A stretch of 46,890 nucleotides of DNA from Bacteroidota bacterium. Its GTDB lineage: Bacteria > Bacteroidota > Bacteroidia > B-17B0 > Aurantibacillaceae. The notes beneath the pieces were generated by a model, which worked only from the letters and a program-made list of their open reading frames with translations, was not told the origin of the DNA and did no database searches. Of this stretch, positions 1 to 6,854 are shown piece by piece; position 1 is the first letter of the stretch, and every line of letters begins with the position of its first letter. The stretch is from assembly GCA_030684395.1 (NCBI GenBank), contig JAUXTT010000043.1, forward strand, positions 1 through 46,890, given 5' to 3'. Position numbers and translations under genes: made by a program.

Positions 1-129
1 GCAATCAAAGTTTTAAGGCTACAGAGTAGCCAAATATTTTTGTGTACGGTAAATATCTGCAAGAATTTTAAAGCAGGTCAAAGATTCCTTGCAATACGAA
101 ACAATATAATTTTGACTGAATCTCCTTTA

Positions 130-299
130 TTAATAATGTTGTTGGCTGATTTGTTGTTGGCCCGATGCAATTTCAAATTGGTAACCAATCTCATTTAAAA
201 GTTCAATTACTTCATTAGCTCACCTTTTTCTCCCGATAGCTGTTGGGACTGCGCCTCAAACCCGTATCGTATTGCCGCTTCAAGTATTTCAATGGTCAT
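130..299 (-). pseudogene. Frameshifted small ORF remnant
   Basis: Reading the minus strand from an ATG at 299 gives a plausible N-terminus (MTIEILEAAIRYGFEAQSQQ) that stops after about 30 codons. A second frame then continues with EVIELLNEIGYQFEIASGQQ and ends at a TAA at 130-132. The two pieces together look like one ~57-residue protein broken by a frameshift. The 18-bp palindrome at 231-248 lies at the junction, so insertion of that repeat may have caused the break. No family is recognised. It lies in line with the other minus-strand genes of the accessory array. The remaining bases 1-129 and 300-367 show nothing I can support. Confidence 0.3.
231..248. repeat. CCCGATAGC palindrome, degenerate copy
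   Basis: TCCCGATAGCTGTTGGGA is a two-mismatch copy of the palindrome TCCCGATAGCTATCGGGA, which recurs at 18409, 25731, 25818, 28582 and 42606. Confidence 0.7.
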
Positions 300-367
300 A
301 TCTTTTTAGAGTTTTGAACTTGGGTAGGGTAAGAATGCCAAGGAAAATGTGGTTGGAACAGGGGTTA

Positions 368-445
368 TACAATGACCGCTAATGCTTGGCAGCTTGGCGA
401 AGGTGGCGATTTCGAAGCACTAAACTGCCTCCCACACTGAAATTC
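368..445. repeat. Half of an attC-like recombination site
   Basis: The stretch contains TTGGCAGCTTGGCG, then GTGGCGATTTCGAAGCAC and AAACTGCC. It aligns with the left half of the complete palindrome at 3573-3706, which has GGCGGGCTTTCGAAGC and AACTGTC at the same spacing. No matching right half follows, so this looks like a remnant left by a recombination or deletion event. Confidence 0.4.
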
Positions 446-589
446 ATCCGAGGTAAAAAGCTTCATGTAACTACTGAACCGTCAATTGCCTGGAGATGCT
501 GTTATAGCTTAGTTGCTGCCCCACAGTTGCGTTTCGCATAGGTGTCTGTCGATAAAAGCATGCGATATATATGTCAATTATATTAAAAA

Positions 590-622
590 GGAAAACCGTC
601 TCAGATTTCTGGACGGCTTCTT
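590..622 (-). terminator. Rho-independent terminator of the 41-aa gene
   Basis: On the minus strand a short hairpin (arms at 612-616 and 596-600, CCGTC against GACGG, loop of 11) is followed by TTTTCCTTTTT. It lies 16 bases beyond the stop codon of the small gene at 638-763. Confidence 0.55.
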
Positions 623-637
623 TTAAGATGAAAGATA

Positions 638-763
638 TTATTTTCCGTGAATAGCTTTTCCAAGCGGACAAATTCCGTCTTTAGGTGGTTCGTGACTAAT
701 GTGAAGCGCAATACCAACAGCGAGTATAGCACCAACAGCGACTAAGATTACTTTTGCTTTCAT
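638..763 (-). CDS. 41-aa single-span membrane or secreted peptide
   Basis: An ATG at 763 opens a 41-codon frame. It starts MKAKVILVAVGAILAVGIAL, a charged N-terminus followed by a hydrophobic segment, and continues with a short polar tail ending CPLGKAIHGK. A hairpin terminator lies immediately downstream, which supports real expression. The single hydrophobic stretch could be a membrane anchor or a signal peptide for a ~20-residue product. It follows the AraC-type regulator gene on the same strand, 104 bases past its stop, in the accessory array. I recognise no family. The start is the only ATG in frame, and the upstream region is AT-rich without a clear Shine-Dalgarno sequence. Confidence 0.6.
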   Translation of the reverse strand: MKAKVILVAVGAILAVGIALHISHEPPKDGICPLGKAIHGK

Positions 764-866
764 TTTTTTGCTTTTATAGGTTAATATTAATTGTTCAACA
801 AAAGTCGGTTTTCAGAAGCTAAATTTAATAGCAAAATAAGGGAAGTTGTTTGCAAAACTTGGGAAA

Positions 867-1742
867 CTATACAGGCTCAATGGGAATATGAATTTCTCGT
901 TGTAGCTTGTCGTATGCCACAGAAGAAGGGCTTTCGGAGAATGATTCAAAGCCAATAACTTCGTTCGCTATTTTATATCCGCTTTTAGGTAACCACTTTT
1001 GAAATAGATAATGTACCACTTGCATTGTTTCCTCACTTTTTCCATGCGTTTTTATTGAAGCGTATTTTCCAGTTCTTAGTTCAATCGAATTAAATTTTGT
1101 TGGCAGACCATTTATTTTGTCTAAGGAAAGAAAGGCCATATACGTGTGCCCGTGATGCGGACTTAAAATACCAAATAGTCGGGAGTTGGAAGCATAAAGG
1201 TCATTTGCTTTGGCTAATTTAATAAGCTCCTTAAATGTCTGTTGAATTTTTATGCAATCATGAAATGGCGCCAATAAATAAATGCCCTTCAAGGCGCCTG
1301 ATTTTTTAACGGACACCTGGAGTTCTTTGTCATTTTTTGTCGGACTTAAACTTGTTGGCTTAATGTTTAATTTTTTTAAAACCTTTAACTTTTCCCTTGG
1401 ATTTAAAGAGCGCACTTTTTCGGGAGAAGTGTTGTAAAAATTCCTGAATGCTCTTGAAAACACAGATGATGAAGAAAAGCCACAATCGGATGCTATTTCG
1501 AAAATAGACTTGTGGGGATGAATAACGATTAAATGTAGCGCTGCTTCAAGTCTTAATTTGATAATAAACTGTTTAGGTGTTTTACCAGTTGCATGTTTAA
1601 ATATTTTTTGGAAATGAAATGGTGAATAATTGGCAGTCCGTGAAAGAGTATCTAAAGAAACGTTATCGTTTATATTTTTGAACATGAAGTCAATAACTGT
1701 ATTTATTCGCTCCTTATGTTCCTTTTCTGTCTGCTTGTCCAT
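867..1742 (-). CDS. AraC-family regulator with GyrI-like effector domain
   Basis: A 291-aa transcription factor. Residues ~13-110 form the two helix-turn-helix units of the AraC/XylS family, including the segments SLDTLSRTANYSPFHFQKIF and IASDCGFSSSSVFSRAFRNF. Residues ~140-290 resemble the GyrI-like ligand-binding domain found fused to AraC modules in Rob-like proteins, which usually bind small hydrophobic molecules. The DNA-binding part is N-terminal, the arrangement typical of this fusion subclass. The gene is the fourth minus-strand gene downstream of the truncated recombinase and is separated from the GAF gene by an attC-like palindrome. The target operon is unknown; autoregulation or control of an efflux function is possible from the family but is not shown here. 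Confidence 0.85.
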   Translation of the reverse strand: MDKQTEKEHKERINTVIDFMFKNINDNVSLDTLSRTANYSPFHFQKIFKHATGKTPKQFIIKLRLEAALHLIVIHPHKSIFEIASDCGFSSSSVFSRAFRNFYNTSPEKVRSLNPREKLKVLKKLNIKPTSLSPTKNDKELQVSVKKSGALKGIYLLAPFHDCIKIQQTFKELIKLAKANDLYASNSRLFGILSPHHGHTYMAFLSLDKINGLPTKFNSIELRTGKYASIKTHGKSEETMQVVHYLFQKWLPKSGYKIANEVIGFESFSESPSSVAYDKLQREIHIPIEPV

Positions 1743-1811
1743 TTGCTCGGTAAAATTAGCACAAATAATAAAAATAGTTTTGCAAATCTTGGGAATTAGT
1801 TGCTATAAAAC

Positions 1812-1905
1812 AGGCTTACGGCTAACGTTCCGCGTGCAGGCACAGGCAGCGTTCTCAAATATAATAATTTTCGCCGCTTGTGCTTGTACGTTAGTGGCTG
1901 CCGTT
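1812..1905. repeat. attC-like imperfect palindrome (site S4)
   Basis: The left arm GGCTAACGTTCCGCG...CAGGCACAGGCAGCG faces a right arm CGCCGCTTGTGCTTGTACGTTAGTG around an AT-rich centre. The outer ends (GGCTAAC on the left, GTTAGTG on the right) approach the RYYYAAC/GTTRRRY ends of integron attC sites. It lies between the stop of the GAF gene and the start of the AraC gene. Confidence 0.5.
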
Positions 1906-1979
1906 TTAATTTAATTTATTGTCCACTTATACAGTCTGTTAAATAGAATTAAATGGGACGTTGTCAATCAAAGAAGTGC

Positions 1980-2693
1980 TTAAGGATTATAATACTTTAT
2001 TTTGTTAGTCATTTGAGTAATTTCCTTAGTAATTACGTCGAATGAGTCAGCAGTTAATTTTAATCTTCGAAAAATTTCAGGATTGTCTGGATGTTGGATG
2101 TCTTCAAATTGGAATAAATTATATAGGCCTTGTATTTGAGCGATTGGAACTCTTACCTGGTGCGATTGCAAAAAGGCTATGTCATAAAGCGTTTTGTTTT
2201 GCTCTTTCAATTCGTTGTATGCATAAACGCTTTCAATTGAAACTGAAGTGATGTCGGCCAGCGATTGTAACATTACCATCTCTTCTTCTGAGGGTGAGTG
2301 TTTTTTTGCCCAATAGTTTCCGATAGCACCAATTGGATCAATTGTGCGTATAGGCACCATGGCCAAACTCTTCACGAAGGTTGGTCTATAAGCTTCAATT
2401 GGTATCCGGTCGTCCAAGTATATGTCATTTATAATAGCCCATTTTTTATTAATCATGGACCAACCACTAATGCAAGCAGACATAGGAAATTTTTGGCCTT
2501 TCCATAAAGGTTCAATCGCATCTTCGTCAACATAAAAACACATGTTATTGTCTTTAAGGACAAAGGTTGCACCATCTGCTCCAGTTAATTTTCGGGCAGC
2601 TTTACGTACGATGTCAGTGATAGTTTCTACATTCCTAGCCAACGATAATTCTTGCACTGTATTGACTAATAGCTTTAATTTATTAATATCCAT
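1980..2693 (-). CDS. GAF-domain protein with orphan HisKA-like segment
   Basis: A 237-aa soluble protein. Residues ~10-155 form a GAF sensor domain (TGADGATFVL, a conserved WAIINDIYLD stretch, VKSLAMVPI). A coiled linker (~155-170) leads to IAFLQSHQVRVPIAQIQGL, which matches the H-box of Bacteroidota PAS/GAF sensor kinases (typically QSHEVRAPLA) and keeps the phospho-acceptor histidine. The protein then ends after one more helix pair, so the HATPase catalytic domain is absent. It could be a natural phosphotransfer or dimerisation partner, or a truncated kinase carried as a cassette. The stop at 1980 and the conserved length of the helical hairpin argue for a complete DHp module rather than random truncation. 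It is flanked by attC-like palindromes. Confidence 0.75.
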   Translation of the reverse strand: MDINKLKLLVNTVQELSLARNVETITDIVRKAARKLTGADGATFVLKDNNMCFYVDEDAIEPLWKGQKFPMSACISGWSMINKKWAIINDIYLDDRIPIEAYRPTFVKSLAMVPIRTIDPIGAIGNYWAKKHSPSEEEMVMLQSLADITSVSIESVYAYNELKEQNKTLYDIAFLQSHQVRVPIAQIQGLYNLFQFEDIQHPDNPEIFRRLKLTADSFDVITKEITQMTNKIKYYNP

Positions 2694-2773
2694 ACAAATA
2701 ACCTAATGCTAATTTACAATTTATTATTGAAAAAAAAATCAAATTTCTGAATTTTAAATCGGTCACTGAACTG

Positions 2774-2835
2774 TTGCCCCTAACGTCAGCCTGTGAAAAA
2801 AGCACCGTTATTAACACAAGCTGTTTGTTATTATT
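2774..2835. repeat. attC-like hairpin (site S3)
   Basis: CCCCTAACG on the plus strand is followed by CAGCCTGTG and, 21 bases on, by CACAAGCTG, which pairs with it with one mismatch. The minus-strand end GTTAGGGGC resembles the GTTAGGC end of the sites at 3697 and 4583. It lies between the 182-aa membrane gene and the GAF gene. It is weaker than the other sites. Confidence 0.35.
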
Positions 2836-2981
2836 CAAATAAAAGTACAAAATAAAAATGATGTCGTAGTTATCTTTGAGAAAAGAAAATTGCTGGAGCA
2901 TCTTTCTCTTAAAGGTCGCAACCATTAATTTATTAGTTTTTTTTCTACTAACAAATAGTCCTAATTTTTGGGGAGCTTACA

Positions 2982-3530
2982 TTATTCAATAGCATATTTT
3001 ATTTTCAGATAGTCCTCTTCGTCAACATCAATTCCAAATCTTAATAAATAAAATTCAGTTGCAAGCAATATAGTACCTTCCTGGTTTAAATAGTTAATCT
3101 CTCCTTGCTGTGTCCCAAAACCAAATACATCGCCTTTAAGATCTAATGGATGTTTTGTGTGTTCTTCATAGTCAACATACTTTATTCTTTTTAAGTCAGA
3201 AAGATTTGTTTCGAAATATTTCCCAAGTCCAAGAAAACTGTTGCTAAATATTAGTTTCTTATTTTCAATTATTAGAACCTCTTTGCGGAATACACCCCTT
3301 AAATGTTTATAAATGAAAATGGATAGTATAATTACTCCAATAAATATGATATAAACTCCAACATTATACTCGTCTTCATTAATAACTATTGATCCTACGC
3401 CAAACAGAATCCCAGGAAAAATTATCATTGTCAAAACTACTAATCCAATTTTGAACATGGCTGACTTTTGCGGTCTGATTACAATTGTTGTCTTAGTGTC
3501 TTGCTTGTCTATGTTAACCTTTGCATACAT
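2982..3530 (-). CDS. Hypothetical membrane protein, two TM helices
   Basis: A 182-aa protein. A polar N-terminus (~25 residues) is followed by two hydrophobic helices at ~26-50 (MFKIGLVVLTMIIFPGILFG region) and ~57-78, and then a ~100-residue soluble domain. The soluble part has the strand pattern and the FGFGTQQGEINY segment reminiscent of bacterial PH-like (YcxB/bPH2-type) domains; this similarity is weak and is my inference. The gene sits between two attC-like palindromes and has the same strand as its neighbours. The start ATG at 3530 is 43 bases from the end of site S2, so the leader would be short, as is usual for cassette genes. Its function is not recognised. Confidence 0.65.
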   Translation of the reverse strand: MYAKVNIDKQDTKTTIVIRPQKSAMFKIGLVVLTMIIFPGILFGVGSIVINEDEYNVGVYIIFIGVIILSIFIYKHLRGVFRKEVLIIENKKLIFSNSFLGLGKYFETNLSDLKRIKYVDYEEHTKHPLDLKGDVFGFGTQQGEINYLNQEGTILLATEFYLLRFGIDVDEEDYLKIKYAIE

Positions 3531-3572
3531 TCACTTTCGGATTCTCAGTTTTTAGAAATATTTATCCGCTTA

Positions 3573-3706
3573 CCTATAACGGTTTGCGGCTACTGGCAGG
3601 CGGGCTTTCGAAGCTTCAACTGTCTATACCGACAAAATGTTCTATAAAGATACTAAACTTTTTATTCTGACGTCCGCCCGCTTGCCAGTAGGTGCTGTTA
3701 GGCGCT
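3573..3706. repeat. attC-like palindrome (site S2), best copy
   Basis: The left arm GGCTACTGGCAGGCGGGC pairs with the right arm GCCCGCTTGCCAGTAG across ~75 bases of AT-rich DNA. The right end is GTTAGGC at 3697-3703, a perfect GTTRRRY; the left end is CTATAAC at 3574-3580. Read on the minus strand it follows the stop codon of the DUF5677-like gene by 8 bases and ends 43 bases before the next ATG, the position expected of an attC at the end of a gene cassette. Confidence 0.6.
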
Positions 3707-3711
3707 GGCTA

Positions 3712-4575
3712 TTATTCCTTTAGTCTGTCGATTAATGCTTGTCTAAATATTTTGTCAGCGTCTTCAAGATTCATCAGGTTCATATGATTAATAAGTTCTG
3801 TCTTACCGATTTGATTAAGTAGTCTTATTTCGTCAGTGAGTTCTGTGCTGTCTAACTTGATGTCATTTACAATTAAGTCAAGAAATATTAGCATTATGTA
3901 TTCTTGAATAATTATTGGTTGGTCGTAACTGTGATAATTAATGTAAGTATATTTTTTGTGGTCGGGCTCTCTATAGTTGCCGGATGAAATCATATTAAAA
4001 TGGGTGTGCTCGCATAAGTAAGGATAAATAATATCGTGTGCTTTAATTTCAGAGTTCTTTGGAAGAGCACTTACGAGTGTCGCGATGGAAATACCAAACG
4101 CTTCAACTTCGTTGGTGTCGGGATTAATTATTTGATTTTTTATTTTTTTTCCGTGTTTATTTGTCGGATGTTGAAGAAGTCCTGCGGAAACGCCAATTGA
4201 TTTTTTAGTAAAATGTTCGATTGTGTTTGGGTTTCGGTATACATAATTCAATGAAAGATAAGTCTCGTAAACTGAACGTAAAATTATTTGTGCGTCCTCT
4301 TGATATATGTTCTCGATTAAGATTCTTGACGCAAGAAGGCTTTTGCAACTTTTTGTATACCCAAACAAAACGAGGTCATGAAACAAGTCCATATATTCAA
4401 CCGTCGTCGGCTCTTTTGTCTTGTCAATGCATTTTACCGCTCCATAATTGTCTACGATTTTAACCCAAAGTTCTAACTGTCGATAAATGATACCAAAAAC
4501 GCTGAATGCACTTTCTTTGTTTATAAGAAGATGTTCTGGTGCTCCTTCAAGTGTGTCTATGTATGGTTTTGTCAT
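3712..4575 (-). CDS. DUF5677-like helical protein
   Basis: A 287-aa, mostly helical soluble protein without signal peptide or obvious enzyme motif. The central part (~residues 80-125: ASRILIENIYQEDAQIILRS, then YETYLSLNYVYRNP) resembles the DUF5677 family, which is often found in mobile or defence-associated settings; the assignment rests on pattern memory only. The start ATG at 4575 lies 7 bases after GTTAGGC (4583-4589 read on the minus strand), the very short leader typical of integron cassettes. The stop lies 8 bases before the attC-like site S2. It is the first gene after the truncated recombinase, and an anti-phage or stress role is possible but not shown by the sequence. Confidence 0.6.
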   Translation of the reverse strand: MTKPYIDTLEGAPEHLLINKESAFSVFGIIYRQLELWVKIVDNYGAVKCIDKTKEPTTVEYMDLFHDLVLFGYTKSCKSLLASRILIENIYQEDAQIILRSVYETYLSLNYVYRNPNTIEHFTKKSIGVSAGLLQHPTNKHGKKIKNQIINPDTNEVEAFGISIATLVSALPKNSEIKAHDIIYPYLCEHTHFNMISSGNYREPDHKKYTYINYHSYDQPIIIQEYIMLIFLDLIVNDIKLDSTELTDEIRLLNQIGKTELINHMNLMNLEDADKIFRQALIDRLKE

Positions 4576-4582
4576 GGTTTGC

Positions 4583-4662
4583 GCCTAACTTACTTATAGG
4601 ACTGATTTTTTCATCCTTATACAACTTATTGCTGTAGCTAAGGATGATTTTTTGTCCTAATC
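4583..4662. repeat. attI/attC-like two-stem site next to the recombinase
   Basis: Starting from GCCTAAC (4583-4589), the sequence forms nested inverted repeats: TAGGAC (4597-4602) with GTCCTA (4654-4659), and CATCCTTA (4612-4619) with TAAGGATG (4639-4646). The stems are separated by T-rich internal loops of 9 and 7 bases. It lies 16 bases beyond the 3' end of the recombinase gene and 8 bases before the first cassette gene, so it may be the primary attachment site or the attC of the first cassette. Confidence 0.5.
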
Positions 4663-4677
4663 AAATATATGCAATTT

Positions 4678-5022
4678 TTACAAGGCCTTAAATGGAGATA
4701 TGATTTTCTGAATACTTTTATTACTTACATGAGTGTAAATTTCTGTAGTTCGGCTACTGCTATGTCCAAGGATCTCCTGTATGTATCGTAAATCTGTTCC
4801 ATTCTCCAATAAATGAGTAGCATAACTGTGACGAAGCCAGTGTAAAGTAATCGGCTTGTTTATACCGGCTTTTTCAACACTTTGCTTTAAAACACTCGCC
4901 AAACTTCGTTCATCATATTGTTCACCTTTCTTACCTTGTTTAGAAACAATTCCTCTTGCATGTGTAACCTCGATCCATTTGGAAGGTGATAACGTAAACG
5001 CGTTACTTCCTGCTCGATCCAT
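4678..5022 (-). pseudogene. Tyrosine recombinase, C-terminal fragment
   Basis: A 114-codon frame encodes the C-terminal catalytic part of a XerC/D-IntI-type tyrosine recombinase. HWLRH supplies H61 and R64, LGH supplies H87, and IYTH supplies the nucleophile Y96. The first ~30 residues do not look like the family. The box I arginine and the core-binding domain are missing, and an in-frame stop lies 27 codon-bases upstream (TAA at 5050-5052). The break coincides with repeat DNA (5068-5157). The surviving part resembles the Bacteroidota family ending [25 protein letters not shown]. The enzyme should be inactive. Its 3' end faces the cassette array, the reverse of class 1 integrons but known for some chromosomal integrons. 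Confidence 0.8.
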
Positions 5023-5067
5023 AAAGGAGTCGAATTCGACCCCTTTGGTTTATACTAGTGCCATCGG

Positions 5068-5157
5068 CTCTCCATCGACTACGCTCAGGACAGGCACTCA
5101 GTCACTTTAGATTATATTTTCAGCCGTTATCCGGTGGTTTAGCGGAGCCGAACCACC
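5068..5157. repeat. Dispersed repeats with GTAGTCGA and GCGGAGCCGAA cores
   Basis: TCGACTACGCTCAGGACAGG (5075-5094) and the hairpin GTGGTTTAGCGGAGCCGAACCAC (5135-5156 region) belong to the same family as 27563-27588, where GGTGGTT and AACCACC arms enclose GAGCGTAGTCGAA. Both copies are preceded by CCGTTATCC. The repeat fills the space where the N-terminal half of the recombinase should be. Confidence 0.55.
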
Positions 5158-5160
5158 AGC

Positions 5161-5207
5161 AAAAAACCCCGTCCTTCTGAGCTTGTCGAAGAACGGGGTT
5201 TCAAAAA
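5161..5207. terminator. Bidirectional terminator after dnaA
   Basis: A perfect 9-bp stem (AAACCCCGT at 5164-5172, ACGGGGTTT at 5193-5201) is flanked by A and T runs. The loop holds CTGAGCTTGTCGAA, the same loop core as in the terminator at 11420-11462. It terminates dnaA (minus) and marks the boundary with the accessory array. Confidence 0.8.
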
Positions 5208-5222
5208 AATGAATTCTATTTA

Positions 5223-6689
5223 TTAAGAATGAATGCTGATCTTTTTCTCTAACTCATCAATGTAAGCCCTGAAACGTTTGTCGGTATCCATTAAGTTGTT
5301 TACCGTACGGCAAGCGTGTAATACTGTTGCGTGATCTTTTCCACCGCAATGCATGCCAATAGTTGCCAAAGATGATTTGGTCATGCTCTTAGCAAAATAC
5401 ATTGCAATCTGACGAGCTTGTACCACTTCACGTTTACGTGTTTTAGATTTCATCAACTCAATTGGTAAGTCGAAGTAATCACAAACAATTTTCTGGATAT
5501 AATCGATAGAAACTTCACGTGCAGTGCTTTTCACAAACTTGTCGATCATTTGCTTGGCAAGCTCTAATGTGATCGTTTTTTTGTTCAATGAGGATTGAGC
5601 CAATAAAGAGATCAAAGCGCCTTCTAACTCTCTTACGTTTGATGTAATGCTGTAAGCTAAATATTCTAATACTTCTTTTGGAAGCTCGATACCTTCGTTG
5701 TAGATCTTTTTCTCAAGGATAGCGATACGAGTCTCTAAGCCCGGAGTTTGAAGATCTGCTGAAAGCCCCCATTTGAAGCGTGATAATAAACGTTGTTCAA
5801 TTCCCTGTAAATCTACCGGCGGACGATCAGCTGTTAATACCAACTGCTTTCCTACCTGGTGAAGGTGATTGAAGATATGGAAGAAAACATCCTGTGTTTT
5901 TTCTTTACCTGCTAAGAATTGGATATCGTCAATGATCAAAGCGTCGATCATTTGATAAAAATGTACGAAATCGTTTTGCGCATTGTTTTTTACTGCCTCT
6001 ATGAATTGAGTAGTAAATTTTTCTGCCTGAACGTATAATACTGTTTTGTTCGGAAAATTGTTTTTGATCTCAATTCCGATTGATTGCGCTAAGTGGGTTT
6101 TACCAACACCATTAGTTCCGTAGATCAATAATGGGTTAAATGCTGTTCCTCCCGGTTTTTGAGAAACTGCGAAACCTGCAGAACGTGCAAGACGGTTACA
6201 ATCACCTTCAACAAAATTATCGAAAGAGTAGTTAGGGTTTAGCTGGGACTCAACAGTAACCTTTTTTAAACCCGGAATAATAAACGGGTTACGGATAGGG
6301 TTGTTGTTGATATCAATAGGCATTGATACCGCATGGTTTCTTGTGTCCTTTGTTAAAGTAGGAACTTTCATGGTAAGGGGCTTCTCGGTTTTACCGTAAG
6401 AATTTTCCATAATGATGGAATACTCTAAACGGCCTTCAGCGCCTAATTCTTTACGTACCACTTTTTTCAATAAGGTGATGTAGTGTTCTTCTAACCATTC
6501 GTAGAAAAACTGAGAGGGAACCTGAATCGTTAAAACATTATCCTGAAGTTTAATTGGCTTGATAGGTTCAAACCATGTTTTAAAATTTTGGGAGTTTACG
6601 TTATCCTTGATTACATCCAATGAATTCTTCCAAACTGATTCGTGGGTCTTTTTCTCCATTCTAATTTTTTCGTTTTGTGTGTTAAACAT
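5223..6689 (-). CDS. dnaA: Chromosomal replication initiator DnaA
   Basis: A 488-aa AAA+ ATPase that binds DnaA boxes and melts the origin. The N-terminal DnaB/DiaA-interacting domain I covers ~15-85 and a variable linker ~90-150. Walker A is GTNGVGKTHL (191-200) and Walker B LIIDDIQF (251-258). The C-terminal helix-turn-helix signature GGKDHATVLHA sits near 449-459, with a DnaA domain IV length typical of the family. Two starts are possible, M1 at 6689 and M11 at 6659; the second (MEKKTHESVWKNSLDVIKD) matches the usual Bacteroidota N-terminus better. The gene stands alone, with the terminator at 5161-5207 just behind it. The origin is often but not always beside dnaA in this phylum. Confidence 0.97.
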   Translation of the reverse strand: MFNTQNEKIRMEKKTHESVWKNSLDVIKDNVNSQNFKTWFEPIKPIKLQDNVLTIQVPSQFFYEWLEEHYITLLKKVVRKELGAEGRLEYSIIMENSYGKTEKPLTMKVPTLTKDTRNHAVSMPIDINNNPIRNPFIIPGLKKVTVESQLNPNYSFDNFVEGDCNRLARSAGFAVSQKPGGTAFNPLLIYGTNGVGKTHLAQSIGIEIKNNFPNKTVLYVQAEKFTTQFIEAVKNNAQNDFVHFYQMIDALIIDDIQFLAGKEKTQDVFFHIFNHLHQVGKQLVLTADRPPVDLQGIEQRLLSRFKWGLSADLQTPGLETRIAILEKKIYNEGIELPKEVLEYLAYSITSNVRELEGALISLLAQSSLNKKTITLELAKQMIDKFVKSTAREVSIDYIQKIVCDYFDLPIELMKSKTRKREVVQARQIAMYFAKSMTKSSLATIGMHCGGKDHATVLHACRTVNNLMDTDKRFRAYIDELEKKISIHS

Positions 6690-6854
6690 GAGTCTTTTTA
6701 TATGCTGTAAACAACTGCTTGTTTATAAGTCTTTTTTCCGGTCTTAAATAGGAAACAAATAAATACTAAAAAAACATTAAAAAAAAATTAATTTTCTATT
6801 GTGTATATCAAATTAATTTACATAGTTGATTTACACCGCTTTTTTCTTGTCCAA
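6690..6854. other. AT-rich dnaA leader, weak origin candidate
   Basis: The 165-bp gap upstream of dnaA is very AT-rich, with an A-run at ~6770-6790. TGTGTATAT near 6800 resembles a DnaA box (TGTGGATAA) with two mismatches. A single poor box does not make an origin; more likely this is only the dnaA promoter region. No canonical TAnnTTTG element is clear. Confidence 0.2.

Noticed and set aside
471-671. 66-codon minus-strand frame near the left end
   Set aside because: It overlaps the terminator and the 3' end of the better supported 41-aa gene and has no protein-like pattern.
1630-1914. 94-codon plus-strand frame across the AraC gene start
   Set aside because: A shadow of the AraC gene that continues into the attC-like palindrome; no protein pattern.
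2683-2925. 80-codon minus-strand frame overlapping the start of the GAF gene
   Set aside because: It runs through the attC-like site S3 and AT-rich intergenic DNA, has no family resemblance, and its composition looks non-coding.
6690-6854. Replication origin upstream of dnaA
   Set aside because: Only one poor DnaA-box-like sequence; not enough to call an origin, so listed as low confidence only.
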